In this document: positions 54,601 to 62,208 of the stretch, one piece after another
How the letters are laid out: every line of letters starts with the position of its first letter
Numbering within the stretch: position 1 is the stretch's first letter
Source: Flammeovirgaceae bacterium UBA1842
GTDB lineage: Bacteria > Bacteroidota > Bacteroidia > Cytophagales > Cyclobacteriaceae
Length of the DNA: 64,000 nt
Direction: 5' to 3'
NCBI GenBank assembly: GCA_002338655.1
Contig: DDIU01000017.1
Span: 1-64,000 of the forward strand
Made by a program: the position numbers and the translations under genes
The notes under the pieces: model-generated
What the model was told of the DNA's origin: nothing
Database searches by the model: none
Seen by the model: only the letters and a program-made list of their open reading frames with translations

Positions 54601-55834
54601 TTTCCTTTTAGGTTCGCAAGATGCATCCATACGATTTAAAATGAAAGACCGCGGTTTAATCACTAAGAATGTTGACTTAACTGCCCCATTTACTCAATCA
54701 AAATCAGTTGACATTAATGTTAAAGCCGATTTAAGCTTAACCCCTGATTTAAATATTCAACTCAATGCAAAAAAATTAAAAGGAGCATCCTTTGAAGAAA
54801 TATTTAAATATAATACCGATCCCGACATTGGGCCAACAGACGAATATTTAAGCCTTAGCCCAAGCCGATCGGGGAACTATTCCATTTCATTCTTAACGAT
54901 TAAAACGGCCTTTGATAAAAATGATGATGATAATAACTCCTCTGTTTTTGAAGATTTCGAATCCAATAGACTTACCATCCTTGAGCGATTTAGACAACAA
55001 ACCGGTGGAGTTGAATATGATACGAATTCACAGGACATTTTGATCCCTGCATTCATTGCAGCCTATAGTGGTAAAAATGCTGGAGATATTAGCCTCAGTC
55101 CTTTCCCAAAAACCCCAATACCTAACTGGAGAATAGACTACGCAGGATTGGGTAAAATACCCGCATTGAAAGAAATGTTTCAATCGGTAAGCCTAAACCA
55201 TGCTTACCAATCAAGTTATAATGTAGTCAATTATAGCAATTCACTGGAATATACTGATGGGTTTGAGCTGGATAATAATATCGAATCCTATAATGAAAAT
55301 CGATTTGGTCAGGTAATAGACGGCAAAGTAGTACCTGTATATGTTATTAGTCAGGTGATGGTCAGCGAGCAATTTGCCCCATTAATAGGAATTAATGTAA
55401 GGACCAAAAAAAGATTAACTGCCAAAGTTGAATATAGAACCAAGCGTGAAGTGGCACTTAACATTACCAACGCTCAAGTGACAGAAGTAAAGGGAAACGA
55501 TGTTGCCTTTGAAGTTGGGTTTACCCGTGCAGGAATGAAAATGCCGTGGAAATCTCAAGGCAGGGTGGTAACATTGAAAAATGACCTTACTTTCAGGTTT
55601 AATTTTACCATTAAGAATACCGAAACAATACAACGAAGGTTGGATGGTGACAACATATTGACTGACGGTGGATTGAATATTCAAATAAGCCCCAACATCA
55701 GTTATGTATTGAATGAAAAGTTAAATCTTCAGTTTTATTTTGAACGAAATATAACTGAACCAAAAATATCTTCATCTTACCCCCGTGCTTCTACCCGAGT
55801 CGGGTTTCAGGTAAGGTTTAGTTTAGCACAATAA
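48608..55834 (+). CDS. sprA: SprA, outer membrane translocon of the type IX secretion system
   Basis: The protein has 2408 residues, close to Flavobacterium johnsoniae SprA (about 2400), which forms the giant 36-stranded barrel through which T9SS cargo leaves the cell and which is needed for gliding. Features are a signal peptide (about 1-33), a Pro-rich linker with QPYQPTRKPTFKP, then beta-strand-rich sequence to the C-terminal QVRFSLAQ. Blocks such as GGTYVEIIPRGAVTLDFGGRW, GEGTSYIDDFENSATTISL and LSPSRSGNYSISFLTIKTAFDKN are family marks. The start is a TTG at 48608. Three T9SS cargo proteins are encoded in this same window. Confidence 0.96.
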   Translation: MIFGKIDNSFYALLCALVTCLGLALTASQGNARRLLTNFSAIVQADSTKKDSLDNQPYQPTRKPTFKPKDRFGDPFSNVTSPSPLLLEDPASMKLDVEIDTAMNYTIYEKIGDLNYRPTSSMTFEEFKQYQERQQLKDYWKNRSSGLDGESAVSGRNLIPPIYVSPIFDRIFGGTYVEIIPRGAVTLDFGGRWQRVSNPGVPIRQQRNGGFEFDQQISMNVVGKIGEKLQVTANFDNNNSFDFENNLKLEYTGYEEDMLQKLEIGNVSLPLNNSLITGAQNLFGIKAQLQFGDLYVTTVASTQRGTTESITIDGGGAQGRKFELQASNYDENRHFFLAQFFKENYEKWLSTIPNINSGVNITRVEVYVVNRNNDTQTTRNVVGFMDMGESDSKNIYNNTNIVPTAPISKNPARNEGNTLFTGYLNSITRSADNINLELENKGFVNSIDFEKITTARKLDVNEYTINKRLGFISLFRKLQNDEALAVSFEYTFNGKNYKVGELSEDYSSLADNEVIFLKLLRPRKININDQKGKRIPTWDLMMKNIYALNATNVSQDGFELRIIYRDDLSGVDNPQLQEGATASTKPLIRILGLDKLNPNNDPQPDGNFDFVEDVTINTNNGLIIFPYLEPFNTALENEFLPTETAQKDKFVYSELYNLTKSDAELVSSKNKYVITGSFQSGSSNEIIIPGFNIAEGSVRVFAGGSPLQEGVDYQVDYTFGKVNIINEGVLLSGKTITISYEKADFFNFQSRTLLGTRLDYKLNDDVNFGATFLHLNERPLISRNSVGNEPIRNSKYGFDVNIRKDSRFLTKMLDKLPLISTKEPSSVTFNAEFAQLIPGTSNIVDGEGTSYIDDFENSATTISLSSPNGWRLASVPQTNDKRFENAGARGVNDFRAKLAWYQIDNLFYRSDRRRPDAISAEDLENHYVRSVQQQEIFNRDENIINFQQVFDLAYYPNERGPYNYNTNLDNSGKLDDPKKNWGGITTAITSEVDFDRANVEYIEFWMMNPFIQGKNGVIDDGRPDPKSNTTGGDLYFNLGSISEDVIPDDRHGFENGLDPNGNNDDAELSVWGYTTNRPYLTNSFDNSPTARANQDVGLDGVRNDQESVIFSDFLNALNPGARIAVENDPSGDNFSYFLGGELDQNEATILTRYKNFNGMDGNSPINTGTTTNSSYSTPDNEDLNRDNTLNELEEYYEYKVPLLPSADGGLKENKYVVDQITKIINGDAVTWYLFRIPIRQYQGTFGNINGFKSIKYLRTYLTNFSEPVVLRMVNFRFVSSRWRRYGQSLDEPDINKSSDDNDVTNLSVSVVSIEENGAGTDTQSPYVLPPGFNRDQDNTSTLNIRLNEQSLKVCVDDLEDGTARAVTKQVQLDLINYGRIQMFLHAEGELNDDQLTAFLRLGDDIDSNYYEIEVPLKITPNGSTNPSEVWPELNEINLALDQLYALKSERDRLNISKRALYPLEGPKVVGNNQIRMKGNPDLSSVKWLSLGIRNPATSDGSSHTACIWANELRVSDFDKTKGWAANATMNIKLADFANVTTTARHTSFGFGGIQSRIAERTREETNSFDISANVNVDKIGLEKLGLKVPMYLSYENTTITPKFDPANPDIKLDAALLSLPTEKTDNPNEYTRDEYKEIVTDQTTRKSINFTNVRKVKLNPEAKKHIWDIENFAFTYAYSEVLRTNFNLERYFKQNYNGAIAYNYSPTVEPIEPFKNVGFLDRKYLQLVKDFNFNLIPTNLAVRADLRREIIQTKYRNAQDVSNTENFQKYFTFDRTYNVKWNLTKNITVDYSSRANAIIDEPNSSPFGGYDENGNPVSQKEYNDSIKTNIKNLGRLKNFDQSIGVNYKLPLDKLPVTDWVSADYRYQASYAWNAGPLYTNQNPQDTINLDFGNTIQNSRDNSVTSKIDLVKLYNKVSFLKKINSPSSGTRRSSLSPNANQPSTTESGNKGLNSFVRLLMSLRSVSATVSLREGTILPGFTPRAYLFGLDSSFSDPGIPFLLGSQDASIRFKMKDRGLITKNVDLTAPFTQSKSVDINVKADLSLTPDLNIQLNAKKLKGASFEEIFKYNTDPDIGPTDEYLSLSPSRSGNYSISFLTIKTAFDKNDDDNNSSVFEDFESNRLTILERFRQQTGGVEYDTNSQDILIPAFIAAYSGKNAGDISLSPFPKTPIPNWRIDYAGLGKIPALKEMFQSVSLNHAYQSSYNVVNYSNSLEYTDGFELDNNIESYNENRFGQVIDGKVVPVYVISQVMVSEQFAPLIGINVRTKKRLTAKVEYRTKREVALNITNAQVTEVKGNDVAFEVGFTRAGMKMPWKSQGRVVTLKNDLTFRFNFTIKNTETIQRRLDGDNILTDGGLNIQISPNISYVLNEKLNLQFYFERNITEPKISSSYPRASTRVGFQVRFSLAQ

Positions 55835-55836
55835 TA

Positions 55837-55867
55837 TTTCCTCATTAGGAAAAAGAATGTAATTTTG
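55837..55867 (+). promoter_or_regulatory. Candidate Bacteroidota promoter before gcvH
   Basis: TTTC (55837-55840), 19 bases and TAATTTTG (55860-55867) match TTTG-N19-TAnnTTTG with one mismatch in the -33 box. The ATG follows 19 bases after the -7 box. It lies directly after the sprA stop. Confidence 0.55.
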
Positions 55868-55886
55868 AAATCTAAAACTTGATAAA

Positions 55887-56267
55887 ATGAATATACCCTC
55901 TACACTAAAGTATACCTCTGACCACGAATGGATTAAAATAGATGGTGATTATGCCATTATTGGTATTACAGACTTTGCTCAAGGCGAGCTTGGCGACATT
56001 GTATATGTTGAAATAGAAACCGAAGGAGAATCCTTAGCAAAAGGGGATGTATTTGGGACTGTTGAAGCAGTGAAAACCGTCTCAGACCTGTTTATGCCTT
56101 TAAGTGGGACTGTTGAAGAAATAAATGCAGAATTAGAAAGTGCCCCTGAAACTGTAAATCAAGACCCTTACGAAAAAGGTTGGATGATTAAAATAAAAAT
56201 CAGTGACCCTTCAGAACTTGACGATTTGATGAGTGCCGAGGATTATAAATCAGTTACAGCTGGCTAA
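55887..56267 (+). CDS. gcvH: Glycine cleavage system H protein
   Basis: The 126-residue protein is a complete lipoyl carrier. The lipoylated Lys63 lies in GTVEAVKTVSDLF. SDHEWIKIDGDYAIIGITDFAQGELGDIVYVE and NQDPYEKGWMIKI flank it as in the family. It shuttles the aminomethyl group between GcvP, GcvT and the lipoamide dehydrogenase. Those partners are not in the window. It is followed by the VanZ gene after 3 bases. Confidence 0.97.
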   Translation: MNIPSTLKYTSDHEWIKIDGDYAIIGITDFAQGELGDIVYVEIETEGESLAKGDVFGTVEAVKTVSDLFMPLSGTVEEINAELESAPETVNQDPYEKGWMIKIKISDPSELDDLMSAEDYKSVTAG

Positions 56268-56270
56268 ATT

Positions 56271-56630
56271 TTGAATAAATACCTTATTGCTGCAATACTC
56301 TGGGCTATACTGATCTTGGTATTGACTTTAACTCCCGGTGCTTCTGTTCCCAATTATAAGTTATTTTCCTATGATCATCTGGGGCACCTAGCCATATTTT
56401 CCATATTGGCATTTTTGATGAGCTCGGGAATTTATGCCCAAAAGCAACAGATGAGCAAAAGCATCCAGCTTAGCTTGTTACCAGCTATCATCTATGGAAT
56501 GGTAATTGAGGTAATACAAGAGTATATTCCCGGCCGATCAATGGAGTGGTTAGACTTACTGGCCAATTGTTCGGGATCTATATTGGGAATTTCTTTGTTT
56601 TATATAAGTATAAAGAAAAACTGGCAGTAA
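56271..56630 (+). CDS. VanZ-like family membrane protein
   Basis: The 119-residue protein has four membrane helices with the VanZ features YDHLGHLAIFSILAFLM, VIEVIQEYIPGRSMEWLDLLANCSGSILGI. The function of this widespread family is unknown, apart from its link with low-level teicoplanin resistance in Enterococcus; no glycopeptide resistance is implied here. The start is a TTG at 56271, 3 bases after gcvH. Confidence 0.88.
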   Translation: MNKYLIAAILWAILILVLTLTPGASVPNYKLFSYDHLGHLAIFSILAFLMSSGIYAQKQQMSKSIQLSLLPAIIYGMVIEVIQEYIPGRSMEWLDLLANCSGSILGISLFYISIKKNWQ

Positions 56631-56700
56631 TTTTTTGTCTAAGTTTTGTATATTTGAAAACTATAGACGTTACTATCTAACATTAACGATTGACTTAACG

Positions 56701-57375
56701 ATGGAACTAAAAAAGACACCGAGTGCTGATTTGAAGAAGAAAAGTGGATTTTTCTTTAATATCGGTCTATTTGCCAGTATGTGTATTGTGGTATTGGCCT
56801 TTGAATGGAAAAACTACGATGACGGAGCTTTAGTTGATTTGGGTAGGGTATCTGATGATTTTGAAGAATTATTAGAGATTCCACCAACGGAGCAACCACC
56901 TCCCCCACCACCAAAAATTCAGCAACCAGAAATTATTGAAATACCTGATGACGAAGAAATTGAAGACGAGATTGAAGTTGATCTTGATGTAGAAATTACT
57001 GAAGAAACAGTTATTGATGATATTATAATTGAGGAAGCCCCTGAAGAAGAGGTAGCTGATGAAGTTTTCACCATTGTTGAAGATGCAGCTATGCCTCCTG
57101 GAGGATATCAAGCATTCTATGAGTATGTTGGTAAACGTCTTAAATATCCAGCTCAAGCTAGAAGAATGGGTATTGAAGGAAAAGTATATGTACAGTTCGT
57201 AGTGGATAAGGATGGCTCTTTAACAGAAGTTCAGGCAGTAAAAGGAATTGGAGCTGGTTGCGATGAAGAAGCCGTAAGGGTAATACAAGGTGCACCAAAA
57301 TGGAGTCCTCCAAAACAGCGTGGTAAGCCAGTAAAGCAAAGAATTATTCTGCCTATCACATTTAAGTTGGGATAA
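56701..57375 (+). CDS. TonB family energy transducer
   Basis: From the ATG at 56701 the product has 224 residues. It has one N-terminal membrane anchor (about 17-35), a PPPPPP stretch (QPPPPPPKIQQ), an unusually acidic linker of some 60 residues (Asp/Glu/Ile/Val-rich) and a C-terminal TonB domain (about 140-224) with YPAQARRMGIEGKVYVQF and KWSPPKQRGKPVKQRI. It passes energy from ExbBD to TonB-dependent outer membrane receptors; no exbB or exbD is nearby. A -7-like TATATTTG box (56649-56656) precedes the ATG, and a strong terminator follows. The longer frame from 56635 is rejected as its first codons cover the promoter. Confidence 0.92.
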   Translation: MELKKTPSADLKKKSGFFFNIGLFASMCIVVLAFEWKNYDDGALVDLGRVSDDFEELLEIPPTEQPPPPPPKIQQPEIIEIPDDEEIEDEIEVDLDVEITEETVIDDIIIEEAPEEEVADEVFTIVEDAAMPPGGYQAFYEYVGKRLKYPAQARRMGIEGKVYVQFVVDKDGSLTEVQAVKGIGAGCDEEAVRVIQGAPKWSPPKQRGKPVKQRIILPITFKLG

Positions 57376-57395
57376 CTAAAAATATATAGCTTAAC

Positions 57396-57429
57396 AAAAA
57401 GGGTTGAATCAATAGATTCAACCCTTTTT
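57396..57429. terminator. Strong terminator, usable in both directions
   Basis: A perfect 15 bp stem (AAAAAGGGTTGAATC and GATTCAACCCTTTTT) with a 4-base loop and T runs on both sides. It ends the tonB transcript 20 bases after the stop and could also stop the convergent chrA transcript. Confidence 0.95.
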
Positions 57430-57475
57430 TTATAAGTCAACTCTTGTAGTAAAAGTACAGAGTACTGAAAGGTTT

Positions 57476-58651
57476 CTATAACAATATACCCCCTACTAAC
57501 CCAAGTATAATTAATACAGGAGCGGGAATTTTAGTAAAAGTCAAAATCAAGAAAGTGCCTATAGTTACTGTGAAGTTTAAATAGTTTGGCTCTAAGGGCA
57601 TAAACATTAGAATAGCCGCAGCAACTACCATACCCGCACTAGCTGCATTTATCCCTTCCAGTGAAGCCTTAATTCTCCTATATTTTTTTAGCCCATCCCA
57701 GAACCTAATGACAAAGAATATTAAAAAAGCCCCCGGCAAAAATATACCGATAGAAGCTGCCAAAGCTCCAATAATTTCCCCTACAACCCCATACTCCCTC
57801 ATAGCTAAAGAACCCACATAAGCACAAAATGAAAATACGGGACCAGGAAGCGATTGCATCATGGCATAACCTGAAAGAAACTCCTCGGAGCTTAAATAGT
57901 GCTTGAACTCCACAAATTCAGTATATAAGAATGGAATAAGCACTTGCCCACCCCCAAATATCAAACTGCCATTTCTGTAGAAATTTTCAAACAATCTAAC
58001 CGGTAATGCCCTAGTCAAACCACCAAGTGAAGCAGCAAGTATAAATACTCCGGCCCAAAGTATAAAATTGGCCCATTCAATTTTTATGGTTTCCTTCTCC
58101 TCAATAGGCTGGGACTTATATTTTAACGAACTTATTAGCCCTGCCAACACCAGCAATACAGGAAACATATAGGGACTTGAATAGAAAAATGAAATTACCG
58201 CAGTCAAGATCATGAGTACTACCGACAACTTTGTTTTAATAACCTTTCGGCCTATTTTCAATGCCGCAAAAGCTACAAAGCCTACAGCCATAGGCTGAAT
58301 ATACCTCGTAAAATCAATTGAAATATTTTGCTCCTGTAAGTTGGATATGGTAATTGCCGCCAGCGTCATGATTGACACTGCCGGCATCATCCAAATAAAA
58401 AGGGTTAAGTAGGCGAGATTCGGCCCACCTATTCTAAAACCTAAAGCTGTTATAGTCTGGGTGGAGGTTGGCCCTGGCAGTATTTGGCATAAAGCATTTA
58501 ACTCAATTAAATCTTCTTCAGTTAAATAGCCCCGCTTTTTTACAAGGACATCAAGAAACATGGCCATATGTGCTTGCGGTCCCCCGAAGGCAGTTACAGC
58601 CAGAATTAAAACATCACGAAGAAATATGTAATATCTTACCCGTTTGAACAC
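57476..58651 (-). CDS. chrA: ChrA family chromate transporter
   Basis: The 391-residue protein has two homologous CHR halves of about 6 helices each. The first has LAVTAFGGPQAHMAMF and GPTSTQTITALGFRIGGP; the second has IFGGGQVLIPFLYTEFV and MQSLPGPVFSFCAYVGSLA. The family exports chromate with protons. Many environmental members have not been tested, so chromate as substrate is inferred from the family. It starts 3 bases after the stop of the dioxygenase gene, with which it is co-transcribed. Confidence 0.9.
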   Translation of the reverse strand: MFKRVRYYIFLRDVLILAVTAFGGPQAHMAMFLDVLVKKRGYLTEEDLIELNALCQILPGPTSTQTITALGFRIGGPNLAYLTLFIWMMPAVSIMTLAAITISNLQEQNISIDFTRYIQPMAVGFVAFAALKIGRKVIKTKLSVVLMILTAVISFFYSSPYMFPVLLVLAGLISSLKYKSQPIEEKETIKIEWANFILWAGVFILAASLGGLTRALPVRLFENFYRNGSLIFGGGQVLIPFLYTEFVEFKHYLSSEEFLSGYAMMQSLPGPVFSFCAYVGSLAMREYGVVGEIIGALAASIGIFLPGAFLIFFVIRFWDGLKKYRRIKASLEGINAASAGMVVAAAILMFMPLEPNYLNFTVTIGTFLILTFTKIPAPVLIILGLVGGILL

Positions 58652-58654
58652 GAG

Positions 58655-59626
58655 CTACTTCTTTAGTCCGATTTCTGCCAGTCTTTGATTAAGAAATTCA
58701 CCGGCCGTTATATCTTCAAAGGCTTTTGGAGAATCGGATGATATACATTCCTTTAAACAGGATAAATCCATTTCAGATCTAGGGTGCATAAAAAAAGGTA
58801 TCGAATATCTCGAATTTCCCATCAACTCCCGTGGTGGGTTAACTACCCTATGGATAGTGGATTTTAACTTACTGTTTGTTAATCTTTCTAACATATCACC
58901 AACATTCACGACCAACTGTTCGGGAAGTGCTGTAATAGGGATCCATTTACCATCACGCCTTAAAACCTGAAGACCATCTGCACTGGCACCCATTAACAGC
59001 GTAATCAGGTTGATATCACCGTGCTCAGCGGCACGAACAGCATCCGCTGGTACTTCATCAGGCTTATCGATTGGAAAGTAGTGTATGGGCCTTAAAATGC
59101 TGTTTCCGTTTTTTACTTTATTATCAAAGTAGTATTCATCTAAACCTAGGTACAGCGCTATAGCCCTCAGCATATAAACGCCAGTCTTTTCCAGTCGTTG
59201 ATATACCTCTAATCCTATTCGTTTCAGTTCGGGCACTTCATCTACCCATACATTATCAGGATATTGATTTTTAATCGAATCCCCATCTGTGACTTCCTGT
59301 CCAATATGATAAAATTCTTTTAGGTCACCGGTAGTTCTTCCCTTTGCATGCTCCTTTCCCTTTCCAATATAGCCCCGTTGACCTGCCAAGCCCTCTATTT
59401 CATACTTTGATTTGATTTCATCAGGTAATGAGAACACCTTTTTGATTACATCATAGATTTGAGCAGTCAGCTCGTCAGTTAAAAAGTGGTTTTTAATGGC
59501 CACAAACCCAATACTATTATACGCCTCTCCCAAGCTATTCACAAAATTCGCTTTTTCCTTGGCATTGCCCTCCGTAAAATCAGCTAGATCTAATGAGGGC
59601 ACTTCATCATACAATTTATTACTCAT
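58655..59626 (-). CDS. Isopenicillin N synthase-like 2OG-Fe(II) dioxygenase
   Basis: The 323-residue protein has the non-haem Fe(II)/2-oxoglutarate-dioxygenase fold: an N-terminal DIOX_N region (about 8-130) and the catalytic domain (about 170-285). Iron ligands are His202, Asp204 (EHGDINLITLL) and His259 (STIHRVVN); Arg273 and Ser275 (RYS) bind 2-oxoglutarate. The substrate is unknown. Relatives include gibberellin and ACC-oxidase-like enzymes and isopenicillin N synthase, so no antibiotic function should be read into the name. It is co-oriented with chrA. Confidence 0.88.
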   Translation of the reverse strand: MSNKLYDEVPSLDLADFTEGNAKEKANFVNSLGEAYNSIGFVAIKNHFLTDELTAQIYDVIKKVFSLPDEIKSKYEIEGLAGQRGYIGKGKEHAKGRTTGDLKEFYHIGQEVTDGDSIKNQYPDNVWVDEVPELKRIGLEVYQRLEKTGVYMLRAIALYLGLDEYYFDNKVKNGNSILRPIHYFPIDKPDEVPADAVRAAEHGDINLITLLMGASADGLQVLRRDGKWIPITALPEQLVVNVGDMLERLTNSKLKSTIHRVVNPPRELMGNSRYSIPFFMHPRSEMDLSCLKECISSDSPKAFEDITAGEFLNQRLAEIGLKK

Positions 59627-59712
59627 AATAGTGATTCTTGTTGTACTGCAAACTAGTAAATTTATCGTACATATTATAGTTGAAGTAATATTTGAATTAG
59701 AATGTTATGACA

Positions 59713-59754
59713 AAAAAAAACCCTGAAATTGATCTCTCATTTTCAGGGTTTTTT
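59713..59754 (-). terminator. Terminator after rpsJ
   Basis: On the minus strand AAAACCCTGAAA and TTTCAGGGTTTT form a perfect 12 bp stem with a loop of 12 bases, followed by a run of T. It lies 17 bases after the rpsJ stop and closes the rpsL-rpsG-fusA-rpsJ transcript. Confidence 0.93.
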
Positions 59755-59770
59755 ATGGTATATTAACTTG

Positions 59771-60076
59771 TTAAACTTTGATTTCCACATCAACTCCACT
59801 TGGCAATTCAAGTTTCATCAAAGCATCAACGGTTTTTGTGCTATTCGAATAGATATCCACCAACCTCTTGTACGTACAAAGCTGAAATTGCTCTCTCGCT
59901 TTCTTATTTACGTGAGGAGATCTCAACACAGTGAATTTTTCTTTAACAGTTGGCAATGGAATAGGACCATTAACAACGGCACCAGTAGTTTTTACTGCTC
60001 TTACAATCTTCTCAGAAGACTTATCAACCAAATTATGATCGTAAGACTTTAGTTTTATTCTTATTTTTTGATTCAT
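59771..60076 (-). CDS. rpsJ: Small ribosomal subunit protein S10
   Basis: The 101-residue protein is complete S10: NQKIRIKLKSYDHNLVDKSSEKIVRAVK at the start, then TGAVVNGPIPLPT and SPHVNKKAREQF. S10 is part of the head of the 30S subunit and binds NusB in antitermination. In most Bacteria it opens the S10 operon (rplC, rplD and so on); here it is the last gene before a terminator. It sits 11 bases after fusA. Confidence 0.98.
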   Translation of the reverse strand: MNQKIRIKLKSYDHNLVDKSSEKIVRAVKTTGAVVNGPIPLPTVKEKFTVLRSPHVNKKAREQFQLCTYKRLVDIYSNSTKTVDALMKLELPSGVDVEIKV

Positions 60077-60087
60077 AATTTTATTCT

Positions 60088-62196
60088 TTAGGCCAATTGC
60101 CCTTTAGTATCTGATATAACAGTTTCTGCAATGTTTTTAGGAACAGGCTCATAGTGCGAGAAGGTTAATGAAGCTGTAGCTCTTCCAGAACTCATTGTTC
60201 TCAAGTCAGTTACATATCCAAATAACTCAGATAATGGCACATTTGATTTGATTACTGTAGCAGTACCCCTTGTATCCATTCCTCTCATTATTCCTCTTCT
60301 TCTATTCAAATCACCTGTAATTGCACCTGTATATTCTTCAGGAGTAACTACTTCTACACCCATAATAGGCTCAAGTAAAACTGGTGACGCTTTTGATGCT
60401 GAATTTCTAAATCCAAGCCTTGCCGCTAATTCAAATGATAATGCATCTGAATCGACATCATGGAAAGAACCATGGAATAATTTAACCTTTAAGCTATCAA
60501 TTGGGTATCCAGCCAAAGGACCATTCTTCATGGCTTCTTTAAAACCTTTTTCAATTGAAGGGATAAATTCTTTTGGAATTACACCACCAACAATTTTGTT
60601 TTCAAACTGAAGTCCATCCAATTCATAATCCTCATCTTTAGGGCCAATTTCGAATGAAATATCCGCAAATTTACCTCTACCCCCTGATTGCTTCTTGTAA
60701 ACTTCCTTATGCTCTATTGTCGACTGTACAGCTTCTTTGTAAGCTACCTGAGGAGCACCTTGGTTAATCTCTACCTTAAACTCCCTCTTCAATCTATCAA
60801 TGATAATGTCAAGGTGAAGCTCTCCCATTCCTTTCAGAATAGTTTGTCCAGTTTCCAAGTTAGACTCAACCTGTAGGGTTGGATCTTCTTCAATTAATTT
60901 GGCAATACCTACACCTAATTTATCAGCATCCACTTGAGTCTTAGGCTCAATGGCATATCCAATAACCGGTTCAGGGAATACCATTGATTCAAGAACAATT
61001 TTGTTCTTCTCGTCACAAAGTGTATCACCTGTTTTTATATCCTTAAATCCAACAACAGCACCGATATCACCACAATGTAGTCTATCAATTTGATTTTGCT
61101 TGTTGGCGTGCATTTGGAAGATACGTGAAATACGTTCCTTCTTGTTAGTACGTGTATTAAATACATAAGATCCTGATTCAAGCATACCTGCATATGATCT
61201 TATGAAACATAGTCTTCCTACGAACGGATCAGTTGCTATTTTAAAAGCCAATGCCGTAAAAGGCTCATCCTGATCTGGCTTACGTAATACCTTTTCTTCA
61301 GTATCTGGATTTGTACCAATAATACCTTCCTTGTCCATTGGTGATGGCAATAATTCCATCACATAGTTAAGCATAGTTTGAACACCTTTGTTTTTAAACG
61401 CAGATCCACAAACCATAGGAACAAAAGCCATATCGATAGTAGCAGCCCTTAAAGCGGCAACTATTTCATCACGTGTAATTGAGTTAGGATCATCAAAGAA
61501 CTTCTCCATTAAGCCATCGTCATACTCAGCAACCGCCTCAACTAAATGCTCTCTGTATTCCTTTACTTCATCAACCATGTCAGCTGGAATGTCAATTACC
61601 TCATAGGTCATTCCCATATCCTCTTCATTCCAAACCATTGCTTTGTTTTCCACTAGGTCAACAACGCCTTTGAAATCATCTTCAGCACCAATTGGTAATT
61701 GAAGAGGAACTGCTTTAGTACCAAGCATTTCTTTTACTTGCTTACAAACATTTAAGAAGTCAGCACCAGATCTGTCCATTTTATTAACAAATCCAATTCT
61801 AGCTACTTTGTAGTTATCAGCAAGTCTCCAGTTAGTTTCAGATTGTGGCTCAACACCATCAACAGCAGAAAACAAAAATACCAAGCCGTCCAACACACGT
61901 AAAGACCTATTCACTTCAACCGTGAAATCAACGTGTCCGGGAGTATCGATAATATTAATGTGATATTGTTGGTCCTTGTAAGGCCAGAATACAGTAGTAG
62001 CTGCAGAAGTAATAGTAATACCTCTTTCTTGCTCCTGAGCCATCCAGTCCATAGTGGCGGCACCATCGTGTACCTCACCAAGCTTGTGGCTTACTCCTGT
62101 ATAATAAAGGATACGTTCCGTAGTAGTGGTTTTACCGGCATCAATGTGAGCAGCAATACCAATATTACGTGTATATTTTAAATCTCTTCTTGACAT
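60088..62196 (-). CDS. fusA: Elongation factor G
   Basis: The 702-residue GTPase has G1 GIAAHIDAGKTTTTERI, G3 DTPGHVDF and G4 NKMDRSGA, then the domains II-V of a canonical EF-G. It moves tRNA and mRNA through the ribosome. It is the version in the rpsL-rpsG operon, hence the housekeeping copy. rpsG lies 12 bases upstream and rpsJ 11 bases downstream. Confidence 0.98.
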   Translation of the reverse strand: MSRRDLKYTRNIGIAAHIDAGKTTTTERILYYTGVSHKLGEVHDGAATMDWMAQEQERGITITSAATTVFWPYKDQQYHINIIDTPGHVDFTVEVNRSLRVLDGLVFLFSAVDGVEPQSETNWRLADNYKVARIGFVNKMDRSGADFLNVCKQVKEMLGTKAVPLQLPIGAEDDFKGVVDLVENKAMVWNEEDMGMTYEVIDIPADMVDEVKEYREHLVEAVAEYDDGLMEKFFDDPNSITRDEIVAALRAATIDMAFVPMVCGSAFKNKGVQTMLNYVMELLPSPMDKEGIIGTNPDTEEKVLRKPDQDEPFTALAFKIATDPFVGRLCFIRSYAGMLESGSYVFNTRTNKKERISRIFQMHANKQNQIDRLHCGDIGAVVGFKDIKTGDTLCDEKNKIVLESMVFPEPVIGYAIEPKTQVDADKLGVGIAKLIEEDPTLQVESNLETGQTILKGMGELHLDIIIDRLKREFKVEINQGAPQVAYKEAVQSTIEHKEVYKKQSGGRGKFADISFEIGPKDEDYELDGLQFENKIVGGVIPKEFIPSIEKGFKEAMKNGPLAGYPIDSLKVKLFHGSFHDVDSDALSFELAARLGFRNSASKASPVLLEPIMGVEVVTPEEYTGAITGDLNRRRGIMRGMDTRGTATVIKSNVPLSELFGYVTDLRTMSSGRATASLTFSHYEPVPKNIAETVISDTKGQLA

Positions 62197-62208
62197 TATA
62201 TTATTTTA

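Noticed and set aside
58655..59626. Beta-lactam biosynthesis from the isopenicillin N synthase-like name
   Set aside because: No ACV synthetase or related gene is present; the fold is shared by many unrelated oxygenases.
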